NCBI GenBank assembly: GCA_030248225.1
Contig: JASANE010003364.1
Location: 1 to 64,000, forward strand
DNA: 64,000 nt
From: Trileptium ribeirensis
Lineage: Eukaryota > Nematoda > Enoplea > Enoplida > Thoracostomopsidae
Direction of reading: 5' to 3'
The translations under genes and the position numbers were made by a program. Each line of letters opens with the position of its first letter. Positions within the stretch are counted from its first letter, which is position 1. This document shows, piece by piece, positions 10,126-21,720 of the stretch. Below the pieces are notes generated by a model. That model was not told where the DNA came from, made no database searches, and saw only the letters and a program-made list of their open reading frames with translations.

Positions 10126-13100
10126 CCCGTTAGGCCTTCCATTTGAGCTATTAAGCCCGGCAAAGCCGTGGCTCATTCAAAAATTATGAAAATTATGGAC
10201 CCGGGCAGAGTAAAATCCGCCCAGGATCGACACAACTTTCACAGAATTCCCTGCCTTATGCTGTTTTATATACAGTTTTGTAAGTTGGTTTTGGTATTGC
10301 TTTTGCACGTATTTCTGAGTCTCTCTGAGTACATATAGCGATAATGCAGCATGAAAGCCGTCGGAGACTTGAATCTCCGATATACGCCCGCTGCAATGAA
10401 ATTATCAAATTTACCAGAGTTGGTAAATTTGTTAGCAGTGGCAAAATTTTAGAGAAACAAAATTGACGATGTCGCTAGACGCGATATCGGGTCTCGGCCC
10501 GACCGACCACTTTTTGCGAGGGCCGTTGACCCGGTCCTAGAAAATCGATACGTAAGGTCAAGTCCAGCCCCTGTGCAAAATTTCGTAGAGAAACGCTGGC
10601 AAATAAAAAAGTTATTGGAAGTTAAAGGTCTTCCCCGGCCCCAATCGAATTGTATCCAAAATCTAGGTCGAAAATTATGAACCGAGCAATTTAAGGAAAC
10701 AAACCGGGTAAAGATCTAGTCTGCGAAATTGTTACGGCTGTCCCGACAACCGGGGCTTCCGCCTATTGACTCGCGTTGTCGAGTAGAAATCGCCCGAAAT
10801 ACTAGTTCAGTTTTAGCACCAAATAGAGCTCGTTTTGAGAGTCTTTTTCGAGTCAAAATAACTCAAGTTGTAGCACGTTTAGAATAGCGCCGATGACCGC
10901 TGCGGCATCGCTAAATATAGTTCTTGTTCTAGTTGAATTTATAGGTACCCAAATACAATTTTTACCCCTGCCCCATGCCTCAAAGTTGGCATAAAATTCA
11001 TACCAAGATAACGCACAGCCGCTTTTCGGCATTAGTTAATTTCCTCGCAGAACAAATTTTATATTATATAGATAGTCAGGGACTCGCCTGAACTTTGCTC
11101 ATACCACCGTTTGGTAGGGATAGTGGGCGAATTAATCGTTTTAAGACAATGACCCAACTTTGTCAGTTAAGCTGAATACGTAATGAATGAGTCCAGAAAA
11201 CTCAACTAAACACACCAAATTTGTTAACCCATAGGAACTAAAAATGCTCTAGAAGAAAGGCTCCTGTGGCCTACCTGCACGTTTTAGCGTATCGTTTGGC
11301 GCATCTAGGATAAATTAACGAAAAAAAATTATAAAATTAGAAGCTGAACCCAACCGCACATCATTCGAATTTTATGCATCACGTGCATAGTAAATTAAGA
11401 GTATTATTTTGTATTAAAAAAAGCTTGAGAATCCAGGTTCCTACCTTAGTCTACCGGGACCCACGCGTGATCTACGAGATAAGCCCACACGATCGTTTTA
11501 GCACCGTTATTAGCCTATATTCGTGGACATGAAAAGTCTACTTTAGCAGTTATTTCGATCATGGATTAGCCGTGACCTATGACCAAGTTTTGTCACTTTT
11601 GTCATAGTGTTTTTGAAGTATTTTGGCAAGGAATTAGAACCGAAAATTTATCAATTATGTCTATACAACCAGCCGAATCTTTCATCCGATAATACATACG
11701 TATGTACCATTTCTCGCCTGTATCAGTATTATGCCGTATATTAAACTAAGCGCTACCAATGCTTACTTATCATGTACCATAGTCTCGTGATTAGGATGAG
11801 CAAGATGAAGTCCCGCAAAAGCCCCACTGTACGCTCCGTCCCGTATGCATTGTTTCGTTTCCGCCTTTCACTTACCCGAATCTGCTGTTTGTCGGAGTAC
11901 CCTCCTTTAATGTTAGCAATCGTAGTTCCGAGCAAGTAGTTAGTCCAATGGCGCCTTATTTTATCGATAACTAACCGTATTACTTGCCAGTGCTGACTTT
12001 TTATTTGACCCATCGTTTTTCATGAGTAAGGTAAGCGCAGCTGTCAATAGAAAAGGCTTCACAGTACACGCCGTGATTTGACTCAGCTGTGGGAGTTTAG
12101 TAAAAAAGGCGACAACTCCGCAACCCATTCCGTTCGACGCCCTGCTCATTCTCGTGTCAGCGTACCATATCAGTGACATTGTATTCGCCCGTACAATATG
12201 TGTCTGTCTATACCCAATTTTGTGACTCATCAATAAATGCTCAAGTGAAACCCAAGCTGTTCAAGTGTTTTGCTGACCCGTAGTAGCGATAGGTATTCAA
12301 AGGGGTTTGAAATCCGTCACCCCGATCGACGACCCACGGTCAGGTTTGACACGCGCATCGAAGAAGCAAAGCTTAGCGTGACTCGCCGATTACCAATAAG
12401 TGTGTCGATTATGTTATAGTGTAAGTACGACTCGTGCGACTCAATTAGGAAAAGTTACAACTCACGCTGAGCACCCAAAATAGAAAACCACACGCGCGAA
12501 TCCGACGTTAAACGTCTAGGGATTTGTGGGACCCTACTGGGGGGCCACTGGCTAAATTAAATAAATTAATCGTTTCGAGAAAGTGGGAATTAATTTCGAT
12601 CGAACCTAAATACCCAAAATTTTACACATCCCGGGTTAAACGTGAATACGGAATAGCGGTCTGATCTGTTTGGCCTGTGAGCAGGTGACGGAGCCAACCT
12701 CCCTGGGACCTCAAAGGTAGTACCTCGTAGACTACGTGCGCAACCCGTCCGGCATGATCAGAACACATCCTGTGAAGCGCTCCTGCGGCTTGCTAAGCTC
12801 CGTAATTTCTTGGGCCTGACCCGAATGAAGGAAAATTTATCCATAGGTCCGCCCTTGAAGTCACGATAGCCGGGATCGTATGGGCATTACGTTGGGGAAG
12901 TGCGTAATGCAGCAGCGTCACGTCGATTGTTATTACACAAACAATACCATGCCGAAATTTGAAAAAATCTATGTTTTGGGAAACGTCGTCCAATAAGATA
13001 CGGACACACACGCAGCTCAGCGAGAGGTGCCACAAAAAGTGATGTTCAGCCAGATTGTACATTTCGACCATGAGCTGATTCTGGTTAGGGGTGTGAAGTC

Positions 13101-13567
13101 TATGTAGGGAGATACAGATCGCGAAACAGGCAAACCGCATATTGGTAAAGAATCCTTAAAACCAGTTTTTGATGACCCTTTTGATGATGATGTTTTTGAT
13201 GATTTTGGGTCTGTGGAACGAAAAGTCTGGCGGCATTTTGACGCATTTAATCGAGTTAAAAAAGTTAATTAATTTATCTGCTGTCGCGTTGCAATCGTGA
13301 GTCACTATTATCAATATAACAGTCACCTCACAGTTCATTTTAAATAAGCAAAATATTGCAACAAAGAGTGTGCAAAAATTGAAATGCACCGTAAGTTTGA
13401 TTGAATACCATTTTTTTCGCTTTTCATGAAACAAAATTTTGATCAATTTTTATTTCAGCACATTTAGAGAAATTTCAAATTTACAAAATTCGTTTAAAAT
13501 CCTTTGTAGCAGCCGTTGGACACCTGGAAAAAGGTTTTGTTGATGCCGATGTTTTTGTGTCTGTACA
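10126..13567. other. Intron sequence, no gene recognised
   Basis: Moderate-GC, CpG-containing sequence unlike the AT-rich flanks. It suggests a large decayed element inserted in the intron, perhaps continuing from about 7.5 kb. Two overlapping minus-strand frames at 11753-12233 are the longest open stretches; I could not match them to any family. No terminal repeats were found by eye. Confidence 0.3.
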
Positions 13568-13621
13568 GAATAGTAGCTGCAATTACTGATAGAAGTAAAA
13601 TTAACAACAAATCGCGACTAG

Positions 13622-13663
13622 CAATTGGAAAGTTCGGAATTTGTTCAGAACGATTCACTAAAG
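13622..13663 (+). CDS. DCTN4: Candidate small DCTN4 exon before the coiled-coil exon
   Basis: A donor AAG|GTTTAG at 13663/13664 lies 48 bp before the next exon, so a very short intron is implied. Read in phase 0 from CTAG|CAATTGG (13622) it gives 14 codons ending NDSLK. Read in another frame from the better acceptor TGTACAG (13568) it gives a segment with NKS..(12 residues)..RFTK, similar to p62 spacing, but the donor phase then fails. I cannot decide between them, so treat this as a region where an exon is expected. Confidence 0.3.
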
Positions 13664-13711
13664 GTTTAGTTTTTGTACTTAACTGTACTGTATTGTATTA
13701 TATTTTTCAAG

Positions 13712-13816
13712 CTGTCGTCGATACTTGAATATTTTCGTGGATTAGCGTCGGTGGAAAAGGCTGAGCGCGAGCGAAAGCGATACACGTCAAAGCGAAAAAC
13801 ATTCGCCGCTTTTCCG
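13712..13816 (+). CDS. DCTN4: DCTN4 exon: charged helix segment
   Basis: Acceptor TTTTTCAAG, donor TTTTCCG|GTGAGT, 35 codons, phase 0 at both ends. It reads LEYFRGLASVEKAERERKR followed by Tyr-Thr-Ser-Lys-Arg-Lys and ends FAAFP. This corresponds to the p62 segment with L-I-E-Y-Y, then an E/K/R-rich helix, then the M-P-L-A-F stretch. It joins in frame to the exon at 17549, which starts with the D-K-Y-G that follows this segment in p62. Confidence 0.85.
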
Positions 13817-14329
13817 GTGAGTATTATTTTTCAACGTCGATTGTTGCAGTTGTTCGAGCGACTACCTGGTGTAGTTAACTTTAGGGAAAGCACAGGGTTA
13901 CTAAGCAAAATGAGGAAGTGAGAACCGTTGGCATGGAGAAAAAGCTGTACTATTCATTTATAGCATATCAACGGTTAGGTGGATTATATTAAAATGGAAA
14001 GGAGTACTGGTGCTCACGTAGTGGAAAATTCCTGGAAAAACAGTAATAGGATAACTAGCATTGGCCAATCTAAGAAAATCAAAATGGGCATTCTAGAAGA
14101 CAAAGGAGATCTTAGAAGTTCTTGAGATTTCGTTATATTATCGAAATGAGTGAGTTATCGGTTTTTGTGAAATTCTATTTTTTCACTTTATAATGCTTTC
14201 CACGACGCATTAATCGCTCACCCCAGTAATATGTTACAAATATCTAGATGGCCACATCGAAATGGAGTGAGCGTGATGTCATTTTTAAGTAATTGTGCAA
14301 TTACCTAAACAGGCTGTGCTTGATATATA
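13817..14329. other. Intron sequence, nothing recognised
   Basis: AT-rich intron start followed by ordinary-looking unique sequence up to the family-A repeat. No exon or repeat seen. Confidence 0.4.
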
Positions 14330-15401
14330 TATACCATCCCAAAACCTCTGCAATCCTCAGCCCATAAAAAAGTATACCTTAAAAAGCCCATAAAAGCCAA
14401 CCCTAAACCAATCGAAAACGACTGACAACGCGTCAAATATTTGTGTTGATCTCTATATAACCAAACCATCGTATGTAGCGTACTAAAAACCTTTACGCAA
14501 TATAATAACCATACTACTGAAGGCAGCCCATATTCGGAAGGTCAGGTTCATTGACCGTAAACCCATTCGAACTTTTTGAAAAGGCATGATATATTTTTAC
14601 TGGTTTCTATACTAGTAACTCGAAAAGCGAGGAGAAACGGAGCGAGTGTAGTACTGTGCACTTATTGACAATTTTTAAGTTTCAAATTCAGGTCTCTAAA
14701 CTCGCTTAAAGTCCCACGTTAGCAATTATATATCGGTAATACTTCATTGGTAAAAAATTACTCGACCTTTTAACCCCCTTTGGTGCTCATTTTTACCCTG
14801 AAGACGTAATCGGCGGGTTTAGCGTGTAATGAAGGGGTACAAATAGACTGAATTTGTTACCAAATAACAAATTTCTGAAGATTCATATATGTGATGATGA
14901 GATATAAACTCCACAGAGGCATAAATGTTTTTTTACAATCTTATTTTTGCCGCTAGCAAAACTATGGTGGAAACTCCACTCACTTCAGTCGCTCCGTTTC
15001 AAAATCAAACCGTTTTATTCTGCAAAAAACCGAAAAGTCCTGTATATACACTATTTGTGATGCCATGAACCAAACTACTGAAGACCGACTATATTCTAGA
15101 AGTCGGGTTTTTGACCCTAAAGCTAATGAAAACGTCTGAAAAGACATAAAATATTCGTGCTGGACTCTAAATAACCAAACCATCGTATTCAGCTTGCCGA
15201 TAAACCTAGACAATTCTTGATGTACTGTATGAAATACGTCACCAAACAACTGAAGACAGACTATATTTTAGAAGTTGGTTTCATTGGCACTAAACTCGTA
15301 GAAACTCATGCAAAAGCAAGCAATATGCACACTGGACTCTACTCCGCGTTCAGAAAAACCTATATATATATTCCATTATTGATGCCCTGCACGCAATACT
15401 G
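14330..15401 (+). repeat. Interspersed repeat family A, copy 2 (left part)
   Basis: It has the same phrases as copy 1 (GATATATATATACCATCCCAAAACCTC, then CATCGTATTCAGCTTGCCGA, CTGAAGACAGACTATATT). In addition it has a palindromic marker, ACTAGTAACTCG..CGAG followed by AAACGGAGCGAG, at 14612-14652; variants occur at 29905-29942 (reverse) and 21675-21720 (reverse). It is interrupted at 15402 by a TIR element and resumes at about 15779. Confidence 0.65.
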
Positions 15402-15778
15402 GTTTGTCCACAGTGGAGTGGGGGGACACCCCTCACTTTCCAAATTCTTACATGTTCGTGAGATTTTCCCCATATCCATACCCCACACTCGGCCGAAACC
15501 CACATGTACAACTAATTCCAAAAATTTTTTGTGTCTGAAAATTTATGTTTTTTGGTTGCAAATTGTTTTAAACATTAATTGCCAATATCTATAATGCTAA
15601 AATATCGTTTTTTAGCTTGAAGATACATTCAAGGTAGTAAAAATGCATGAAAATATGGAATTTAGTATTTTTATGCAAAACTTATTCCCCCACTTTTAAT
15701 TTTCCCGCGAGAATGAACATGAGGGGGCCCGAAGTTTTCCCTACCCCACTTTTCGGAAGGCTGTGGACACACCAGGAA
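15402..15778. mobile_element. Small TIR element inserted in repeat A
   Basis: The outer ends are CTGGTTTGTCCACAG (15399-15413 area) and, inverted, CTGTGGACACACCAG (about 15761-15775), a 15-bp TIR with one mismatch. Inner text GTGGGG and CCCCAC adds a weak subterminal repeat. The element is about 375 bp, non-coding, and breaks the repeat-A unit at GCAATA. A clean target duplication is not visible, so the superfamily is unassigned; hAT-like is possible. Confidence 0.6.
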
Positions 15779-16260
15779 TATGTAACCCAACAAATGAAAA
15801 AATTTTGGAAATTGGATTCGGCGACCGTAAAATCATTGAAACGCCATGAAAAGACATAATATAGTGATGTTAGACATTTGATAGCAAATTAATCGTATCC
15901 AGCGCGTTTGAATAACAAAATCGGCCCTTATTGCAAGGTAAAAACGCGCAATAACTTGCCGAAATTTAAAAATCGGTAATTTCTGGCAAAAGGCAAAAAA
16001 TCATGTTCGGATCCATAGCGGCCCAGGGAGTGGTCTCACAAAAAGTATTGCTCAAGAAAGTTGCAGATCTCGATGTGCTGATTCTGTGGTCTCGTTTTCG
16101 GCGCGAAGCCTGGGTCGCGAGATATGTGCTGCGATGGTATTCGTATGGCTTGATTTGGCAAGGAATCCTTAAAAAACCTGTTTTTGCCATTTTGACCTGA
16201 ATGATGTGGTCGGGGCTGTTTGCTTTCAAAGTGTCTTTGGAGTTCAAAACTTGTTAAAAT
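15779..16260 (+). repeat. Interspersed repeat family A, copy 2 (right end)
   Basis: This continues the repeat with the conserved right end: GTATCCAGCGCGTTTGA, CTTGCCGAAATTTAAAAAT, GCGGCCCAGGGAGTGGTC, TCGCGAGATATGTGCTG, AAAAAACCTGTTTTTGCC. It aligns by eye with 4970-5330 and 34440-34770. Open frames seen here on both strands are side effects of the repeat. Confidence 0.65.
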
Positions 16261-17548
16261 TCCGTATATTTCATGTATTTACTATTTATTACAAGCAGTA
16301 TTAATTACAAGTACGTTAAAATAGCTAATAAATAGACTCATAATCATTGTTTAAGACCGATGTTAGAAGCTTTTTAAGTAATTTTTGTTTACGTTTTGCG
16401 AGATTCGGAAGCCCGCGACCTCACAACGGCCTGTCCGGCATTTGCATTTTTGGGAAAACCTTACCAAATTTGGTATCAGGGCTTAAATCGATAAACATTT
16501 TGGGGCTTTAGCATCACTAAACTCATCACTCCTTAAATCGCCTGCAAGTTACCGTATCGCCAACATTTTTTGCAACCACGCTGAGAAACATGGACACACG
16601 TTTAAAGATACACTCACAGAGGATGATACGGTACAGCTAAATGAAAGACTAGTACTGTCATGCCGCGTCAGCGCGATGTGTATACGCACATTTAAGATAT
16701 TAAATTATAGACATCAATTCAGGCCTGCCGAATATGCACCCCGCCGTAGACAGGGTTTCGTGCTGGTTGGACATTATTTTTATTTTACGCGCGCTGTCGC
16801 AGGTTGTGTATCTTGGCTTTATGTACAATATAACATCATTAATTTTAATCTTGAACATGAATTGTTGCACTTGAGATTGAGTACTTTGTCTGGGGATTAA
16901 TAAATTGTAGGACATACGGTTCGAGCATTCTTTAAAATCATAAAATTTGTTATGAAGTGTGACGGGAAGTGACGTTGGCAAAACTGTGGACAGCAGGAAT
17001 TTTTTGTTCATCGATGCGTCTAGAAAAAAGATTAGATTAGCTTGAACCATTAGTTGAGGGTAGATTTCAAACATTCATATTATTATTTTATAAAATTTTG
17101 AACTGTTGTTATGTAGCGTTTTCTGCTGTATTTTGAAAAAAGTTACTTTTACTGTACGTGATATTTAGTGAGATGTTGTAAATAATGTCGCACCGCAATG
17201 CGTTTAATCTGGCGTCTTAGTTTTATAATCTAATTTTTCGATGGAGAATACTGAATGCAAGTGCAGTGGGAATAATAAAATATATATTTATTGTTACACT
17301 TATTCGTTTTTCACAGCCTATATTTTTTACTTTCCACAAAATGCGTGTGACTGTTCTTCATTATTTGATATTTGGACGCGTCGCTAAGAGACCATATGGC
17401 ATCTAAGGGAGCATAATGATCTTCAGAGAAACATTTTACGAAAAAAATTTTGTGCTTCAATTTCAGCAAGACTAAAATTTTGTGCGCTTCTTGTTAATCT
17501 TTATTTTCGTATTGGTTGATTACAATGTGTTGTGATTAATTTTTTCAG
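16261..17548. other. Intron sequence, nothing recognised
   Basis: AT-rich intron ending in TTAATTTTTTCAG at 17548. Short open frames at 16676-17074 on both strands lack any recognisable motif. Confidence 0.4.
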
Positions 17549-17616
17549 GACAAATATGGAATTTCAAGTCTCATGGCCAAAAAGAGACTTGGATTGGGCG
17601 ATACATCGGCTATCGA
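17549..17616 (+). CDS. DCTN4: DCTN4 exon: DKYG block
   Basis: The acceptor TTTTTTCAG is strong and the donor is ATCGA|GTACAT. The 22 codons begin DKYGISSLMAKKRLGLGD, matching the conserved p62 D-K-Y-G-L-G/S..R block, and join in phase 0 to FAAFP of the previous exon. Two bases of a codon remain at the donor. The following exon in its best-looking form needs one leftover base, so either its acceptor is slightly downstream (AG|GTCC at 23576) or a small exon is missing in between. Confidence 0.75.
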
Positions 17617-18377
17617 GTACATTATTGTTGCTTTTGGAATTGTTGTGACTCATTTGTATTATAGTAAATTGTAGAAAGCGTTGGCAAAAATTATTAATGC
17701 GGTTACAGATTATTAGGTCATTTGGAGAGTATGAAATTCATGAGCTTATAATGTTTGCAGAATTCATTTATGGAAACAATTGTATGAAGCCGATAATTTG
17801 TACATGACGTTTACTGTATAATTACACAAAATGCACTGCGGTGTAAGTAAGTGCAGTTATCGTTGTGCAAGTTCCTGTCTGTGAACGCTGCACAGTTACA
17901 AGTAATTATTGACAGTATCATATAAATCTACGATTCTTGTGCGTCATGTAGTTACCATTGACATAACATTTTAATACACGAGATATTAAATTTGAAATTA
18001 CAATCATGGCCACACACGGACAGACGCAGACGCCAATTTATTGACAGGCATAAACATGACCGTAATCATAATTATTGCTTTTGATCTATGCAGCGCTCAC
18101 AGACATGTGTCGGTAGAAAGGCAACTACACATTTACACAGCTGTGTATGCGTGTGCTTTTAGAGCGACTCCTGAACGTATAATGCAAATTGTCGAACTTG
18201 TGAAGATGTTTCTTCGTGAATTCTGCATTATTCTGCCGCTGTTGTCTGTTAAAGTGCTAAGAAGCTGCAATTATTATTTTATGCATAATGGCTAGTTCAC
18301 AATCACGATATTAACGTTTTTATTTTATGAAAATATCACTATTATTGTCCTAATCGTAATGTTTTAATTAGCATACA
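17617..18377. other. Intron sequence, nothing recognised
   Basis: AT-rich unique sequence. A 84-codon open frame at 18041-18295 has no recognisable features. Confidence 0.4.
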
Positions 18378-18476
18378 TACAGTATGTGTCAGCAATGACT
18401 GTCGCCCTTCGTGCACGTAGCATGCATGCAGTTTTATAACGTGGCGCTAGCTCCAGTTATTTCTGGTTGGTACTGC
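18378..18476. mobile_element. MITE copy 2a (short)
   Basis: The left end TACAGTATGTGTCAGCAATG and the inverted right end (TTATTTCTGGTTGGTACTG) match the MITE family TIR. The element is only about 100 bp, with a GTCGCCCTTCGTGC core. It lies 14 bp from the next copy. Confidence 0.6.
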
Positions 18477-18489
18477 GGTCGTTGTGCTA

Positions 18490-18625
18490 GAGTATGCACC
18501 AGAAATGGCTTTCCAGGCGATCGTCGAACGAGCAGTGTTTCAACGTGTTTCAAACAGCAGGCAAATATCGAACGGGCAGGAAGCGAACCCAAAGCGAGTA
18601 GCAGTCATTTCTGGAGGGTACTGTA
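18490..18625. mobile_element. MITE copy 2b
   Basis: The left arm GTATGCACCAGAAATGGC and the inverted right arm, read as TACAGTACCCTCCAGAAATG, are the clearest TIR pair of the family. The internal part contains several CGAACG words. TA flanks the right end. Confidence 0.65.
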
Positions 18626-19504
18626 CGTAGGCTCTTTTCATTTATATATCGTACTCGGTTCAGTATAGTTAGATGGTTTAACATACTGCTCTTTAGTGTC
18701 TAAATATTGGTAGATGTTGGACTTGGCGGTTTTGTAGTATTATTTGTTCTAGGTATATTATTGGTGGCTTTCCTGTTTAAATGCAGCGAATATTTCGTTT
18801 TTGTAATACTGTTTTAAATTGTCGGTATGTCAATATTTGTAACATCAGCACAGGGGAATCCGAACGGAGCGGTAAGTGATGTATGGGATTAAATGGTATT
18901 TTTCTATTTTTACCGGTATAAAACTGTTATCACTTTTTAAATTTGCAGTGGAAATGACATAAAACGTTTATTTCCCTGTGCTGTCTGACGAGTGTATAAA
19001 AACTTATTACTTGATTTAGCCTCCGTACTAAGGCGCCATAAATATACATAATGATTTGTAGAAAAGATGGTACTAAGGAAGCAACAAGCTTCGTTGAAGC
19101 TTCCGGTGAAGTTGACGAGTTGCCTGATGCCGTGTTCACTGAATCTCTTCAGTTGGCAGAAAGTTAGTGCTCGTTTTTCTTGTTACTACTGTATATTGTG
19201 TTATCCTGCTAGAGGAAAATGTTTCCTACGACGAAGTGTTCTGCATTACAAACTTATAATGAACGCATATTATCTGACCGGTATGAGTGAAACGTGTCAG
19301 CTGGGTAGTTAGTTAGTGTAAAAGCTATTTCCACTGTTCATGAACATTTTACAAAGTATTTCTCTAAGAGAACGGAGTATACACAAATAGCTTTGTTAGC
19401 AGCAAAAATCGTAAAATTTCCTTTCTTGTCCGGCTGTGGACATCATAATTCATTACGGGATTTATGTTTCTTCACAAATCTTTTATTTGATCACAAATCT
19501 TTTA
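18626..19504. other. Intron sequence, nothing recognised
   Basis: AT-rich sequence without repeats or exon-like segments that I could support. Confidence 0.4.
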
Positions 19505-21720
19505 TTTGATTCAGTCTATTTGTACCCTTTCATTAAACCCGCCGGGTCATTTCACGCTACGATGACCTTTTGGTCGGGGGGTACAACTGGATATTTTGGC
19601 CAGTAGCACGTAAACGTGCAGGGAAATGGTAAAAATGTTATTTGCGCTAGGAAGCGTCATTAGTTAGCTAGTTCAAACAAAAAAGATTTTTCGGCTTCAC
19701 GCACGCCGAAAGAGGCTGGACATCCACATATGTCCCAAATTGACAAAAATCGTAATGACTAATTTTTCGACCTCTTTTTTTCGGGTAGTGTCGTGGCTCC
19801 GTGCTCGAAGTTATGGCCCAAATTCTTTTCTATGCAGGATTAGTCAGGTCTACACAACATTTTTAATTGCACGATTTTCAAATCTACTCCAATCGTGGAG
19901 AGTGACAGCTGTCGATATGGCATGAACCCCAGTTTTACCCCCCCCCCCCGACCAAATTCTTTTTTTGGTCATTGCTCGTTACTTATGCATGATACATAAA
20001 CGTTGTTCATATATCATACCTGTCCCCTGGGTGCCTTTTGTTACCCCAGCGCTAGGGTCAAAAGGTCGATTTTAGCACATTTGATTACCCCCCCCCCGAC
20101 CGTTGCTAGTTAGGGGTATCGTGGAGTCGTAATTTCTCTGTTATGGTTCTTTCCAATCACGAAGCGAATGGTGAAACGACCTGATCTCTATCTCGTTCCC
20201 GACCTGTTGATCTCAGGCTTTTACCCACCCCCGACCACACTTTTACCCCCCCCCCCCCCCGACCACCACCAAAATGTGGAAAAATCGAACATATGATGTT
20301 ATTTCGAGGAAATTTCACGCTTTTGGTTCATAATACATTGTGGCAATAAATTTCGACGACATATGTCGCAAAATTATTTTTTGAAAAAATTCTAAATTTA
20401 CCCCCCCGACCATGGTATCAGGCATGTACACTGGCAGTTGACATGGGCTGCCATTTGGTACCCTCATAGTGGAAATTGTGGTATAGAATATCTTACATAC
20501 CGTTTTCAAGTTAACTATGCTGGTTAAACACGGTCGAATTGGCCATTTCACATTTTTACCCCCCCCCCCGCCAAATTTTACCCCCCCCGACCACAAGCTA
20601 CTTCCGGTATTCTAACATATCTGGCAAAGGGTATATTTTGAATTTTTTTGCATAACACTTCCCCCAGGCTAAACTATCGATACAAATAGCTACCGTGTAT
20701 GGCCGCTTCGTTTCCATTTAATAACCGGTATAAATCGGCACCCCCGTGTTTTAAAAGTGTTAAATTTGACCCAAGAATAGGCATAAAAAGCTTAATTTTT
20801 GATATACGGAGTTCCGCATAACATCATTTTGACCGCGCTGACGGGCTGCACGAGATACGATCACAAAATCGAGGCTAGATGCAACCTGGAGCATACCAGA
20901 GGCCATTTTATGGTACCTAGCGGAGCAGCAGGGGGTGGTATTTGGGAAGCCATAGCATAAAAACGGTTAAAAAATTTACTATAACGACCTCAAATTACGG
21001 ATCCTTGATGTTTTTTGGTCATAGGGTGTAAAAATGAAGATAATCGGAGCCAAAAAAGTCATTAGTCATTTTTTCTGGGGCAAAACGTCATCGTAGCGTG
21101 AAACGACCCCGCCGTCACATTTTTTGAAAATTGTCGTATACGAGTATCTATCTTTTGCGACCTGTATCTTGAGATAGAGGCTTCACAGTGGAAAATAGAG
21201 TCCTTTCATCAAGAGCTACAGTTTTGCTGTAAGTCATTTTTCATAGCTGCCGTTTTCGAATTATGAGCCAAAGTTTCAAAAAACTTAAAGTGAATTTCAA
21301 AATTTTTTATGGAGCAAGTCTTGCATGTTGGGGCTGAATTTTGGGATCGTACATTGATTTTGCCCGTTAAACAAGTTTGTTTCATCGTTTTAACGCTATA
21401 TTGGCTGTGTTATTAACCCTGGGGGAAGGTTCCGGCGCAGAATTTGGTAACTTGGCACGAAAATAGTTAAATCTCACCACTTTTCCGATATACAAGTATT
21501 TAAGTCAATCCAACGTTAGAAGGAGGAATAAAGACTTCTTCGGTTTTGATATAAGAATAAAATGACGGTAGCATTGTCAGTGAAGCATTTCCGGTTAATA
21601 ATTACTATCATAGGACTTTAAGCGAGCTTAGGGACCTGAATTTGGAACAACAAAATCTTTCAATAAGGCCAGAATAGCCACGCTCGCTCCGTTTCCTCCT
21701 GCTTTGCGAGTTATTAGTTT
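19505..21720 (-). repeat. Repeat family A, reverse copy split by a TIR element
   Basis: The left flank (19508-19543, TCAGTCTATTTGTACCC..TTCATTAAACCCGCC) is the reverse complement of 14810-14857. The right part (21590-21720, GGACTTTAAGCGAGCTTAGGGACC and CGCTCGCTCCGTTTC) is the reverse of 14612-14720. In the uninterrupted copy the sequence runs AAACCCGCCGATTAC, so the insertion point at 19543/19544 is well defined. Confidence 0.6.
19544..21109. mobile_element. 1.57-kb non-autonomous TIR DNA transposon with poly-C modules
   Basis: The ends are near-perfect inverted repeats of about 30 bp. Both contain TTTCACGCTACGATGAC and begin GGGTC. The 4-bp CGCC flanks both sides (19540-19543 and 21110-21113), consistent with a target-site duplication, and the pre-insertion sequence is seen in the related repeat at 14830-14845. 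Inside, TTTTACC(C)nGACCA modules recur at about 19932, 20096, 20241, 20397, 20565 and 20576, with the inverted form next to the left TIR. No transposase frame is present. Confidence 0.75.

Noticed and set aside
11753..12233. Two overlapping minus-strand ORFs of 86 and 90 codons
   Set aside because: No recognisable motif, no splice-consistent structure; could be a relic but I cannot support a call.
13459..13530. Acceptor-like TTTATTTCAG followed by open frames ending near a GGAAAAAG|GTTTTG donor
   Set aside because: None of the three frames resembles p62 and the best one does not agree in phase with the next exon.
16003..16247. Open frames on both strands at the right end of repeat A
   Set aside because: The other copies of the same repeat have stops at equivalent places, so there is no conserved protein.
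19932..20590. Poly-C runs as sequencing or assembly error
   Set aside because: They recur in the same TTTTACC..GACCA context and lie within a defined TIR element, so they look like real structure, though exact run lengths are unreliable.
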